A DNA stretch of 64,000 nucleotides from Marimonas lutisalis (GTDB lineage: Bacteria; Pseudomonadota; Alphaproteobacteria; Rhodobacterales; Rhodobacteraceae): positions 554,001 through 618,000 of the forward strand of contig NZ_SKCI01000002.1 of assembly GCF_005434965.1 (NCBI RefSeq), written 5' to 3'. Below are positions 50,911-59,141 of the stretch, in pieces. The first letter of the stretch is position 1. Every line of letters starts with the position of its first letter. Under the pieces are notes generated by a model. That model was not told where the DNA came from. It searched no databases and worked only from the letters and a program-made list of their open reading frames with translations. Both the position numbers and the translations under genes were made by a program.

Positions 50911-50968
50911 GCAGGCGGGGTGGTGGGCGTCCCACCCACCCGCCCCCGCCGCCCACCACCCCGCCTGC
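50911..50968. repeat. Perfect 19-bp inverted repeat after the hydrolase/transport module
   Basis: The arms 50911-50929 and 50950-50968 are exact reverse complements, 19 bases each, with a 20-base loop containing CCCACCCACC. No T-run follows, so it is not a standard terminator, but it could protect or attenuate the upstream mRNA end. Confidence 0.9.
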
Positions 50969-51024
50969 GGTTGCGGCCTTGTGCGCCGGGTTTGGCGGCG
51001 GGCCGGTGGTGAGGCCGGGATTTG

Positions 51025-51046
51025 GAGTATTTGGGCCAAGAAAAAG
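51025..51046 (+). repeat. Dispersed GAGTATTT motif, copy 4
   Basis: GAGTATTTGGGCCAAGAAAA lies about 55 bases after the 19-bp inverted repeat, in the same order as at 38228/38317. Confidence 0.6.
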
Positions 51047-51173
51047 CGGGGGATCATTTCATCCCGAATGGTTCGGCATTCTTGATCTGCCGCAAGGCCG
51101 GATGCGTGTTGTCATGTATTTTGCACCTGCAGCATGATAGGATTGCGGCGCAGCAGGAAACGAGGCCGGGACC

Positions 51174-53855
51174 ATGTTCAAACGCCCGCTTGAGACGCTT
51201 TTCAACCCCACCGGCATCGCCGTGTTCGGCGCCAGTGAATCGGCCACGAGCGTGGGCTCGAAAGTGCATGCGAACCTGGTGGCGGGCGATTTCGACGGGG
51301 CCATCGTACCGGTCAATCCGAAATACGAGGAGGTGCGCGGGGCGCGCTGTTACGCGAAGATCGCGGATGTGCCGCAGAAGATCGACCTGGCGGTGATCGC
51401 GACACCGGCGCAGACGATTCCGGGTATCCTGCACGAGCTGGGCGAGGCGGATGTGCCCGCGGCGATCGTGCTGTCGGCGGGGTTTCGCGAGGCCGGCGCC
51501 GAGGGCCGGGCGCTGGAGGCGCAGCTGAAGGAGGCGGCGAAGAAGGCCGGCGTGCGTTTCATGGGGCCCAATTGCGTGGGGCTGGTGCGGCCCTGGTTGG
51601 GGATGAACGCGACCTTTCTGAATTCCGGCGCGCCGAAGGGGCGGCTGGCGGTGGTGTCGCAATCGGGCGCGCTGTGTTCGGCGATCGTGGACTGGGCCGA
51701 GCCGCATCACCTGGGGTTTTCGGCCATCGTCAGCCTGGGCAATTCGGCCAACGTGGATTTCGGCGACGTGCTGCACCACCTGTCGACCGATCCGAAGACG
51801 GATGCGATCCTGCTTTATGTCGAGGGGATCAACAACGCGCCGGGGTTCCTGAGCGCGCTTCGGATCGCGGCGCGGTCGAAGCCGGTGATCGTGCTGAAAT
51901 CGGGGCGGCATGCGCAGAGCTCGAAGGCGGCGAACACGCATACTGGGGCGCTGATCGGATCGGATGCGGTGTTCGACGCGGCGCTGTCGCGTTCCGGCGC
52001 GGTGCGGGCGAGCACGTTCGGCCAGCTGTTTGCCGCCGCCGAGATCCTGTCAGCGGGCAAGCGCGTGGGCGGCAAGCGGCTGGGCATCGTGACCAACGGG
52101 GGCGGCGCCGGTGTTCTGGCCGCGGACCGGGCGGGTGACCTGGGGCTGGACGTGGCGGCGCTGTCGGAGAAGAGCATCAAGGTGCTGGACGGGATCCTGC
52201 CGCCCTATTGGAGCCGGGGCAACCCGGTGGACATTCTGGGCGACGCGGCGGCCGAGGAATACGGCACGGCGGTGAAGACCTGCCTGGAGGATCCGAACCT
52301 GGACGGGGTCCTGGTGATGCTGACCCCGCAGGCGATGACCGAGGCCAGCGCCGCCGCGCAGGCGGTGGTGGACGCGGTGCCGAAGCGCGGCAAGAAACCG
52401 GTGCTGGCCTGCTGGATGGGCGAAACCTCGGTCGCGGAGGCGCGGCGGGTGCTGAGCGAGAACGGCGTGCCCGATTTCATCACGCCCGAGCGCGCGGTCG
52501 AGGCGTTTTCCTACCTCGCGCAGCATCAGCGCCACCAGCGGCTGGCGCTGGAGGTGCCGGGACCGCTGACCGACGTGGCCGAGCCCGACCTCGTGGGCGC
52601 GCGGATGATCATCGACACGGCGTTGCGCGAAGGCCGCGACATGCTGAACGATATCGAGAGCAAGGCGATTTTGCGCACCTTCCACATTCCCACCAACATG
52701 ACGATCGAGGCCGAAAGCGCGGCCGAGGCGCTGGTGGCGGCCGAGACCGTGGGCTTTCCGGTGGCGATGAAGATCCTGAGCCCGCAGATCAGCCACAAAT
52801 CCGACGTGGGCGGCGTGATGCTGAACCTGATGACGGCGGGCGATGTCATGGCGGCCTTCCGCCAGATCACCGAGCGGGCGAAGGAACTGCGCCCCGAAGC
52901 GGTGATCGAGGGCGTGACGGTGGAGCGGATGGCGCAGGTGGAGGATGCGCGCGAACTGGTGGTCGGGGCGAGCCGCGACCCGGTCTTCGGCCCGGCGATC
53001 ATGTTCGGGGCGGGCGGCACGATGGTAGAGATCCTGCGCGACAACGCGGTGGCGTTGCCGCCGCTGAACGCGGTGCTGGCCAATCGGCTGATCGACCGGA
53101 CGCGGGTGGCGCGGCTGCTGGATGCGTTCCGCGACCGCCACGCGGTAAAGCGCGAGGCGGTGGTCGAGGTGCTGCTGCGCGTGTCGGACATGGTGTGCGA
53201 GTTGCCCGAGATCGTCGAGCTGGACCTGAACCCGCTTTTTGCCGGGCCCGAGGGGGTGCTGTGCGTGGATGCGCGGATCATGATCAAGCGTCCGCCGAGC
53301 AAGGACGGGCCTTATGACCACATGGCGATCCACCCCTATCCGCGCCACCTGGTGCAGGAAAGCCACCTGTCGGACGGGCAGGTGCTGACCATCCGGCCGA
53401 TCCGGCCCGAGGACGCGCAGAGCGAGGCGGGGTTCGTGCGGGACCTGTCACCGCAGGCCAAGCGGTTCCGCTTCATGGGGACGATCAACGAGCTGAGCCC
53501 GGAGATGCTGGCGCGGTTCACGCAGATCGATTACCGCACCGAGATGGCGCTGGTGGCGCTGGTCGGGCCCGAGGGGCGGCAGGCGCAGATCGGGGTGGCG
53601 CGCTATGCCATCAACCCCGACCGGCGCAGTTGCGAGTTCGCCATCGTGGTGAGCGACGAGGTGCAGCACCAGGGGATCGGCACGCGGCTGATGAAGGCGT
53701 TGATCGATGCGGCGCGAGATCACGGGCTGGCGGTGATCGAGGGCACGGTGCTGCGCGAAAACGCCCCGATGCTGCACCTGATGGAAGAGCTGGGCTTTGC
53801 CGTGGAGCCGGTGCTGGAGGATCGCGAGATCGTCTGGGTGCACAGGGAGCTTTGA
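51174..53855 (+). CDS. Acyl-CoA synthetase (NDP-forming)/GNAT fusion, Pat-like lysine acyltransferase
   Basis: 893 residues. Domains in order: a CoA-binding Rossmann domain (GIAVFGASESATSVGSKVHA, from about 12), a succinyl-CoA-synthetase-like ligase domain ending near 460, an ATP-grasp domain (about 480-705, 'VAMKILSPQISHKSDVGGVM') and a C-terminal GNAT domain (about 720-893) with the acetyl-CoA loop QHQGIGTRLMKAL. This is the layout of Salmonella Pat, which acetylates and switches off acetyl-CoA synthetase. The ligase part keeps a His in THTGAL (His256), where phosphorylated His lies in active ADP-forming enzymes, so it may have catalysis as well as sensing. A deacetylase gene follows 13 bases later. 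Confidence 0.9.
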   Translation: MFKRPLETLFNPTGIAVFGASESATSVGSKVHANLVAGDFDGAIVPVNPKYEEVRGARCYAKIADVPQKIDLAVIATPAQTIPGILHELGEADVPAAIVLSAGFREAGAEGRALEAQLKEAAKKAGVRFMGPNCVGLVRPWLGMNATFLNSGAPKGRLAVVSQSGALCSAIVDWAEPHHLGFSAIVSLGNSANVDFGDVLHHLSTDPKTDAILLYVEGINNAPGFLSALRIAARSKPVIVLKSGRHAQSSKAANTHTGALIGSDAVFDAALSRSGAVRASTFGQLFAAAEILSAGKRVGGKRLGIVTNGGGAGVLAADRAGDLGLDVAALSEKSIKVLDGILPPYWSRGNPVDILGDAAAEEYGTAVKTCLEDPNLDGVLVMLTPQAMTEASAAAQAVVDAVPKRGKKPVLACWMGETSVAEARRVLSENGVPDFITPERAVEAFSYLAQHQRHQRLALEVPGPLTDVAEPDLVGARMIIDTALREGRDMLNDIESKAILRTFHIPTNMTIEAESAAEALVAAETVGFPVAMKILSPQISHKSDVGGVMLNLMTAGDVMAAFRQITERAKELRPEAVIEGVTVERMAQVEDARELVVGASRDPVFGPAIMFGAGGTMVEILRDNAVALPPLNAVLANRLIDRTRVARLLDAFRDRHAVKREAVVEVLLRVSDMVCELPEIVELDLNPLFAGPEGVLCVDARIMIKRPPSKDGPYDHMAIHPYPRHLVQESHLSDGQVLTIRPIRPEDAQSEAGFVRDLSPQAKRFRFMGTINELSPEMLARFTQIDYRTEMALVALVGPEGRQAQIGVARYAINPDRRSCEFAIVVSDEVQHQGIGTRLMKALIDAARDHGLAVIEGTVLRENAPMLHLMEELGFAVEPVLEDREIVWVHREL

Positions 53856-53868
53856 GGAGAGCGTTGCC

Positions 53869-54786
53869 ATGCTGGCCTATATTTCACATCCCGATTGCAT
53901 GGAGCACGACACCGGGCGGCTGCATCCTGACCAGGCCGAGCGGCTGTCGGCGATCGAGAACCAGCTGATCATGTCGGGGCTGGATTTCGTGCTGCGCCGC
54001 GCTGATGCACCGCGCGTGACGCGCGCGCAGCTGGAGCGCGTGCATGACAAGGCGTATCTGGACCGGATCTATGCGATGGACCCGGTGACCGAGCCGGTGG
54101 AGATCGACGGCGATACGGTGATGTCGCCCGGCACGTTGCGCGCGGCCGAAAGGGCCGCGGGCGCGGGCGTTCTGGGCGTGGACATGATCATGGCGGGCGA
54201 GGCGCACAGCGCGTTCTGCGCGGTGCGCCCGCCGGGGCACCATGCCGAGCGGGGCCGGGCGATGGGGTTCTGCCTGTTCGACAATATCGCCGTGGCGGCG
54301 GCGCATGCGCTGGAGGCGCATGGGCTGCACCGGGTGGCGATCGTGGATTTCGACGTGCATCACGGCAACGGGACCGAGGATATTTTCCGAGACGAGCCGA
54401 GGGTTCTTTTCTGTTCGTCGTTCCAGCATCCGTTCTATCCCTTCACCGGGCACGAAAAGGAGACCGCGAACCTGGTCGATGTGCCGCTGAGCGCGGGGGC
54501 GGGAGGTGCCGAGTTCCGCGCCGCGGTGCACGAGCACTGGGTTCCGGCGCTGGAGATGTTCCAGCCGGAGTTCCTGTTTATCTCGGCCGGGTTCGATGCC
54601 CATGTCGCCGATGACATGTCGCATCTGCAGTTGACGGACGCGGATTACAAATGGGTGACCGAGCAGTTGCTGGCGGTGGCGCGGAAGTCGGCGCAGGGGC
54701 GGGTGTTGTCGATGCTGGAAGGCGGCTATGAGCCGGCCGCGCTGGCGCGCAGCGTGGTGGCGCATATGAACGTGCTGATCGGCTGA
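53869..54786 (+). CDS. Histone-deacetylase-family zinc deacetylase
   Basis: 305 residues, class II HDAC/AcuC/acetylpolyamine-amidohydrolase fold. The active site is intact: His124-His125 in RPPGHHAERGRAMGF, the zinc ligands Asp162 and His164 in VDFDVHHGNGTE and Asp243 in SAGFDAH, and the catalytic Tyr287 in LEGGYEP. It should remove acyl groups from lysines or polyamines in the cytoplasm. AGGAGA precedes the start by 8 bases; it is co-transcribed with the acyltransferase upstream, parallel to AcuA/AcuC in Bacillus, where one acetylates and the other deacetylates acetyl-CoA synthetase. Confidence 0.93.
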   Translation: MLAYISHPDCMEHDTGRLHPDQAERLSAIENQLIMSGLDFVLRRADAPRVTRAQLERVHDKAYLDRIYAMDPVTEPVEIDGDTVMSPGTLRAAERAAGAGVLGVDMIMAGEAHSAFCAVRPPGHHAERGRAMGFCLFDNIAVAAAHALEAHGLHRVAIVDFDVHHGNGTEDIFRDEPRVLFCSSFQHPFYPFTGHEKETANLVDVPLSAGAGGAEFRAAVHEHWVPALEMFQPEFLFISAGFDAHVADDMSHLQLTDADYKWVTEQLLAVARKSAQGRVLSMLEGGYEPAALARSVVAHMNVLIG

Positions 54787-55063
54787 GGGCGGCTGCCGGT
54801 CCCGGGCGTCGCGCACAGCCTGGTGGCAGGCTTGGGGACAGGCTTTATCGCCGTCCGTCGCAGGCGAAAACCACAGCGCGGTTCATGGGAGGTTGGTGAC
54901 GGGCGATGCTTTTGGAGGTGGCTGCCCTGGTATTTCGGGCCATGATGAGACGGAGCCGGGAGCGTTACACGGATTTGCGGTGTATCAAGGTGCGTGTGGC
55001 GTATCGCCGTTTACCTGGGTTTCACTGGGAAGAGAAATCGAAGGGCGGGTAGCGGGGAACGAG

Positions 55064-55954
55064 ATGATTGGACGTAGTTTGGTTTTCATGGCGGGTGTTG
55101 CGTCGCTTCTGGGTTTCACGCCGGCATCCGCACAGAACACGATCGACAACAGGCTTGCGCCCGGTCAGCCCCCGGTGATCATCGCCTATCGCTCGGAGAG
55201 CGGAGGCATCGCCCCGGAAAACTCGCTGGCCGGTATTCAATACGCGATCGACCGGGATGTCGATATGGTGGAGTTCTGCACACGACCGACCCTCGACGGG
55301 GGGTATATCCTGATGCACTACCCCTACCTGACCGATACCACGAACGTGGCCGAGGTCTTTCCCGATGGGGCGCCGGCTCTTGGCGGCCGCGCGCTTGCCC
55401 GTCGCCATATGACCTTTGACTATACGCTTGAAGAGATCGCGCGGTTGCGTCTGAAGGATCCCGAGGGTGGGAACCACCCGGTTCCGACGCTGGATGCCGC
55501 GCTGGATCTCAGCCAGGGACGGCTGTTGGTGATCTTGCATTTGCAACGATGGGACGATGCGACCCTGTTGCCGTTGCTGGAACGCTATGACGGCAGCAAT
55601 ATCCTGTTCTTCAGCGACGACCGCACGAAACTGAAAAAGACCGCCGCCGCGGCGGGGATCGGCGTTACGGACAACCTGACCAGAGAGGCGGATGTTTTCC
55701 GTGGCCTCGAGAAGCTGATCGAGATGTATGGGCCGTGGCTCAGAATGGTCGAAGTGACCAGCCGTCAGCTTACGCCCGCGTTCCTGGAGACGGCGCAAAC
55801 GCATGGCGTGCGAGTCATGCTTCGCGGAGACCGGCACGAGGACGGGGGATTGTGGCAAGGAGACACGGGCCCCTGGAGGGACGCTTTGGGCAGTGGTGCG
55901 GCGGCCTTCATGACCAGGCATCCTGACAAAGTGCTCAAGCTTTTGGAGAGGTAG
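55064..55954 (+). CDS. GDPD-like secreted protein with altered active site
   Basis: 296 residues with a signal peptide (SLVFMAGVASLLGFTPASAQ). The glycerophosphodiester phosphodiesterase barrel is recognisable from PPVIIAYRSESGGIAPENSL and 'YAIDRDVDMVEFCTRPTLDG'. Key residues differ: the usual His-Arg is Tyr42-Arg43, the Glu-x-Asp metal pair is Glu70-Phe-Cys72, and His85 is followed by Tyr rather than Asp. Standard phosphodiesterase chemistry is therefore doubtful. The first Met giving a good signal is at 55064; longer in-frame reading adds unlike residues. The 277-base gap before it holds only a doubtful 48-residue frame. Confidence 0.75.
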   Translation: MIGRSLVFMAGVASLLGFTPASAQNTIDNRLAPGQPPVIIAYRSESGGIAPENSLAGIQYAIDRDVDMVEFCTRPTLDGGYILMHYPYLTDTTNVAEVFPDGAPALGGRALARRHMTFDYTLEEIARLRLKDPEGGNHPVPTLDAALDLSQGRLLVILHLQRWDDATLLPLLERYDGSNILFFSDDRTKLKKTAAAAGIGVTDNLTREADVFRGLEKLIEMYGPWLRMVEVTSRQLTPAFLETAQTHGVRVMLRGDRHEDGGLWQGDTGPWRDALGSGAAAFMTRHPDKVLKLLER

Positions 55955-56039
55955 GCGGGGACGGGTCGACGCCGATGCGGTTGGGTCGATGGCGTTGCCG
56001 TGGGTTGATTTTCGCGGCGGGCTCTGGTCTGAGGCGGGC

Positions 56040-56939
56040 ATGGCACGCACTTTGACGAGCACCGCGAAAATCGCCGTTGGAAGCATCCTGGTGGGCCTGG
56101 CCGTGCTGGGGCTGAAGGCGCTGGCGTGGTGGATGACCGGCTCGATCGCGCTGTTGTCGGATGCGATGGAAAGCACGGTGAACGTGGCCACGGCCATCGC
56201 GGCGCTGATCGCGATCCGGGTGGCGGCACGGCCGGCGGATTCGAACCACCCGTTCGGGCATCATAAGGCCGAGTTCATGAGCGCGGTGCTGGAAGGGGTG
56301 ATGATCATCATCGCCGCTCTGCTGATTTTCCGCGAGGCGGTGCAGGGGTTCCTGGAGCCGCGGGTGCTGGATGCGCCGCTGGAAGGGCTGGCGGTGAACG
56401 TGGTGGCCAATATCCTGAACGCTGTCTGGTGCTGGGTTCTGATCACGCGGGGACGGGCGCTGCGCTCGCCCGCGCTGGTGGCCGATGGCAAGCACCTGCT
56501 GAGCGATGTGATTTCATCGGTGGGTGTGACGGCGGGGGTGCTCTTGGCGATCCTGACGGGGTGGTGGGTGCTGGACCCGGCGCTGGCGGCGCTGGTGGCG
56601 GTGAATATCCTGTGGTCGGGCTGGAAGGTGATGACCGCATCCCTGAGCGGGCTGATGGACGAGGCGGTGCCCGAGGGTGAACTGGAGATGATCCGCGGGG
56701 TGATTTCCGAGGCGGGGGAAGGCGCGATCGAGGCGCATGACCTGAAAACACGCCACGCCGGGCAGGCGACATTTATCGAGTTTCACTTGGTCGTCGACGG
56801 GCAGGCGACGGTGACCCAGGCGCATGACATCTGCGACCGGATCGAGAAGGCGCTGAAGGCGAGGGTGCCCGATGCGCGGATCACCATCCACGTGGAGCCC
56901 GATGACAAGGCCAAGCATTCCGGGGTTGTCGTGCTCTGA
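56040..56939 (+). CDS. Cation diffusion facilitator family transporter
   Basis: 299 residues. Six membrane helices come first (IAVGSILVGLAVLGLKALAW, then 'GSIALLSDAMESTVNVATAI'), followed by a C-terminal cytoplasmic ferredoxin-like domain ending DARITIHVEPDD. The helix 2 site is E-S-T-V-N and the helix 5 site is HLLSD (H-x-x-x-D); the E-x-x-x-N form departs from the D-x-x-x-D of zinc exporters such as YiiP, so the metal could be zinc, iron or manganese. A His-rich loop (NHPFGHHKAEF) is typical. It exports divalent metal from the cytoplasm. It begins 85 bases after the GDPD-like gene. Confidence 0.9.
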   Translation: MARTLTSTAKIAVGSILVGLAVLGLKALAWWMTGSIALLSDAMESTVNVATAIAALIAIRVAARPADSNHPFGHHKAEFMSAVLEGVMIIIAALLIFREAVQGFLEPRVLDAPLEGLAVNVVANILNAVWCWVLITRGRALRSPALVADGKHLLSDVISSVGVTAGVLLAILTGWWVLDPALAALVAVNILWSGWKVMTASLSGLMDEAVPEGELEMIRGVISEAGEGAIEAHDLKTRHAGQATFIEFHLVVDGQATVTQAHDICDRIEKALKARVPDARITIHVEPDDKAKHSGVVVL

Positions 56940-57116
56940 AAGCCGGTTCGATGGCCATTATGGGCGGGCGTTTGCCGAAATGTGGGTCTGGCCGGGCGGC
57001 GTGCAACGCGCCGGTTGGCGGTTCGCGTTGGCGGCTATACGCTGGCTTCGTCACAATTTTGCCCATGTGATCCTTATGATTGTGTCGAAACCTGGAAAAA
57101 GAGGGAAAGCGGACAG

Positions 57117-58001
57117 ATGAAACACACATCGAAAACGATCTTGAAAGCCTCGACCATCGCCCTTGCGGTGCTTGGGGTTGGTGTCGCTGCGTCCGTTTCC
57201 ATGGTGGCGAGTGAGGTGCATGCCAAAGGCAACGGTGGCGGAAACGGCGGCGGCAATGGCGGCGGTAACGGTGGCGGAAACGGTGGCGGTAACGGCGGCG
57301 GCAACGGCGGCGGAAACGGTGGCGGCAACGGCGGTGGCAATGGCGGCGGTAATGGCGGTGGCCATGGTGCCGGCAACGCTGGCGGACATGGCAACGGCCA
57401 GGCGCATGGCGTTGGTCACGGTGTGGGCAAGGGTATCGGACATGCCAAGGGCCACGCAAAGGGCGCCAGCAGCAAGTCGGCCAAAGGCAAGAGCGCAACT
57501 GCGCGGGGCAAAAGCGCCTCGAACCCGGGACGCGGCGCGATCGCGTCTGAAATGAAAGGCCTCAATGCCGTTCATGCAAGCGCAACCGCCTTTGCGAACG
57601 CATCGCCCAACAGCATGGTCGGGCAGATCGCGTCGTATAGCGAGGCGCTGGACAGCCTTGCCGAGGCAAAGGACGCCCAGGAGAATGCCGACAGTGCGGT
57701 CGAAGAGGCACAGGACGCGGTGAACGAGGCAAAAGACGCTGTCGATGAAGCGCAAACCGCCGTCGACAACGCGCAAGATGACGACGCGCTGGCCGCGGCG
57801 CAGAAAGACCTGGACGAGGCCGAGGACGCGCTTGCCGATGCCGAGGAGGACCTGGCGGAAGCCGAGAAGGCCGCGGAAAACGCCGAGAGCGACCTTGCCG
57901 ATGCACAGGATGACGTGGATGAAACCGGCACGGCGCTTGGTCTCGACTCGCTGTCCGAGGCGGCGCTTGACGCCTTTCACGACGAGTTGGCGAGCAAGTA
58001 G
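57117..58001 (+). CDS. Secreted GGGN-repeat protein with C-terminal coiled coil
   Basis: 294 residues. Signal peptide (ILKASTIALAVLGVGVAASV, cleavage near VHA, 35-37), then about 11 copies of N-G-G-G, a Gly/His/Lys stretch (HGVGHGVGKGIGHAKGHAKG), a Lys/Ser/Ala basic part, and an acidic helical region of about 130 residues (AEAKDAQENADSAVEEAQDA and similar heptads), ending 'ALDAFHDELASK'. The fold suggests an extended surface or matrix protein: a flexible Gly arm joined to a long coiled coil. No known family is named. Preceded by its own AT-rich promoter region at 57050-57100. Confidence 0.75.
   Translation: MKHTSKTILKASTIALAVLGVGVAASVSMVASEVHAKGNGGGNGGGNGGGNGGGNGGGNGGGNGGGNGGGNGGGNGGGNGGGHGAGNAGGHGNGQAHGVGHGVGKGIGHAKGHAKGASSKSAKGKSATARGKSASNPGRGAIASEMKGLNAVHASATAFANASPNSMVGQIASYSEALDSLAEAKDAQENADSAVEEAQDAVNEAKDAVDEAQTAVDNAQDDDALAAAQKDLDEAEDALADAEEDLAEAEKAAENAESDLADAQDDVDETGTALGLDSLSEAALDAFHDELASK
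57231..57362 (+). repeat. 12-bp tandem repeat encoding N-G-G-G
   Basis: Eleven in-frame 12-base units of the form AAC/AAT-GGN-GGN-GGN. Synonymous third bases vary between units, so the repeat is not a recent perfect slippage product. Confidence 0.9.
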
Positions 58002-58056
58002 ACCGGGCATGACGGACCCATTTCGTTGACCGGCGACCATTGCGGGGGACATTGGA

Positions 58057-58935
58057 ATGCTACGCAAACGAATAGGGATGCCGAACCTGATGGTTTTCCT
58101 GCTGTGCGCGGGTCTGCTGGCCGCGACGGTATCAGCTGTCCGCGCACAGGAGCCGACGACAGGGATAACGGCCACTGAGGCGCCGCAGGCCGATACGGCG
58201 GAGGGGGCTGTGGAACGGCCCGGCCGGGATGAGGCCCTGGCCGTTCAATACGAGCGTTCGCTGCGGATGGCGCTGGGCGTTTGTTTCGAACCTCCGGCCG
58301 ATGTCGCGGAGGATACCGATGTGCAGATCGGTTTCGATCTTGATGCGCAGGGGCGGCTCTCGGGCCTTCCCGCGCTGATCGGCGGGGCGGATGTAAGCGG
58401 GGATATGCGGCGTCTATACCTGGCCGGGGCGATGGCGCTGGACAGGTGCACGCCCTACCCGCCGGACGGCGCGGGCGCGCGGTTCGAGGCGGCTTTTTCG
58501 CGCGATGGTATCAAGGCGATCCGGCGGGTCACGCCGCCGGGTGGGAACGGTACGCGATCCGAACAGCGGGCCGCGGTAGCGGTGCACAAGCCGGGAGATC
58601 AGGAAACCGAGACGGCGCTTGCGCTGGATCGCAGCCAGCGGCGAGAAGTGCAGCGGCGACTTCAGCTGCTGGGCTTTGATCCCGGGGGCGTCGATGGCGT
58701 TTTCGGGCAGAATACGCGGGATGCAATCGCGGCCTGGCAGGAAGACAAGGGATTTCCCGGCACGGGATATCTGGGGGCGGTTCAGCTTCTGGCGCTGAAT
58801 GCCCAAAGCCAGGCCGAATACGCGCAATTCATCGCGACGCCCCCGAAGAAGAAAACCCGCAAGAAGCGGCGGGTCAAAGTCTGCCGCCAGATCGGTCTGC
58901 TGGGGCTGCGCCAGTGCTGGCACGAATACCGCTGA
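58057..58935 (+). CDS. Exported peptidoglycan-binding-domain protein
   Basis: 292 residues with a signal segment (LMVFLLCAGLLAATVSAVRA). The middle part (about 60-165) is a domain of unknown type with two Cys (GVCFEPPADV, DRCTPYPPDG). A C-terminal peptidoglycan-binding type 1 unit follows (REVQRRLQLLGFDPGGVDGV, 'NTRDAIAAWQEDKGFPGTGY') and then a strongly basic tail (KKKTRKKRRVKVCRQIG) with two Cys. The basic tail could touch lipopolysaccharide, teichoic-like polymers or nucleic acid. It lies 55 bases after the GGGN-repeat gene in the same direction. Confidence 0.78.
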   Translation: MLRKRIGMPNLMVFLLCAGLLAATVSAVRAQEPTTGITATEAPQADTAEGAVERPGRDEALAVQYERSLRMALGVCFEPPADVAEDTDVQIGFDLDAQGRLSGLPALIGGADVSGDMRRLYLAGAMALDRCTPYPPDGAGARFEAAFSRDGIKAIRRVTPPGGNGTRSEQRAAVAVHKPGDQETETALALDRSQRREVQRRLQLLGFDPGGVDGVFGQNTRDAIAAWQEDKGFPGTGYLGAVQLLALNAQSQAEYAQFIATPPKKKTRKKRRVKVCRQIGLLGLRQCWHEYR

Positions 58936-59141
58936 GCGCGCGCGGCCGTTCGTAGCCCTGGTGGTCGGAATGCGATGCCGGGCTGCGATCGAAAAGGCAG
59001 AACCCATGCGAAATTCGCAGACCTTCGTCCGATGTGGGGCGGGTTTCAATTGTGTAAACTCATTCCGATAATTCAGATGCCAGCACGCGTTCAGGACCTG
59101 GCCCGGAGCCGGTGTGAGCGCAAAATTTGTTGTGGGGAGCC

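Noticed and set aside
49559-50959. 466-residue minus-strand frame
   Set aside because: Antisense to the NylB-like hydrolase, whose signal peptide and SxxK site are clear.
54906-55052. 48-residue plus-strand frame in the gap before the GDPD-like gene
   Set aside because: The GGGAGG site is too far from the ATG (about 12 bases), codon use is poor and the product is an unpatterned basic peptide.
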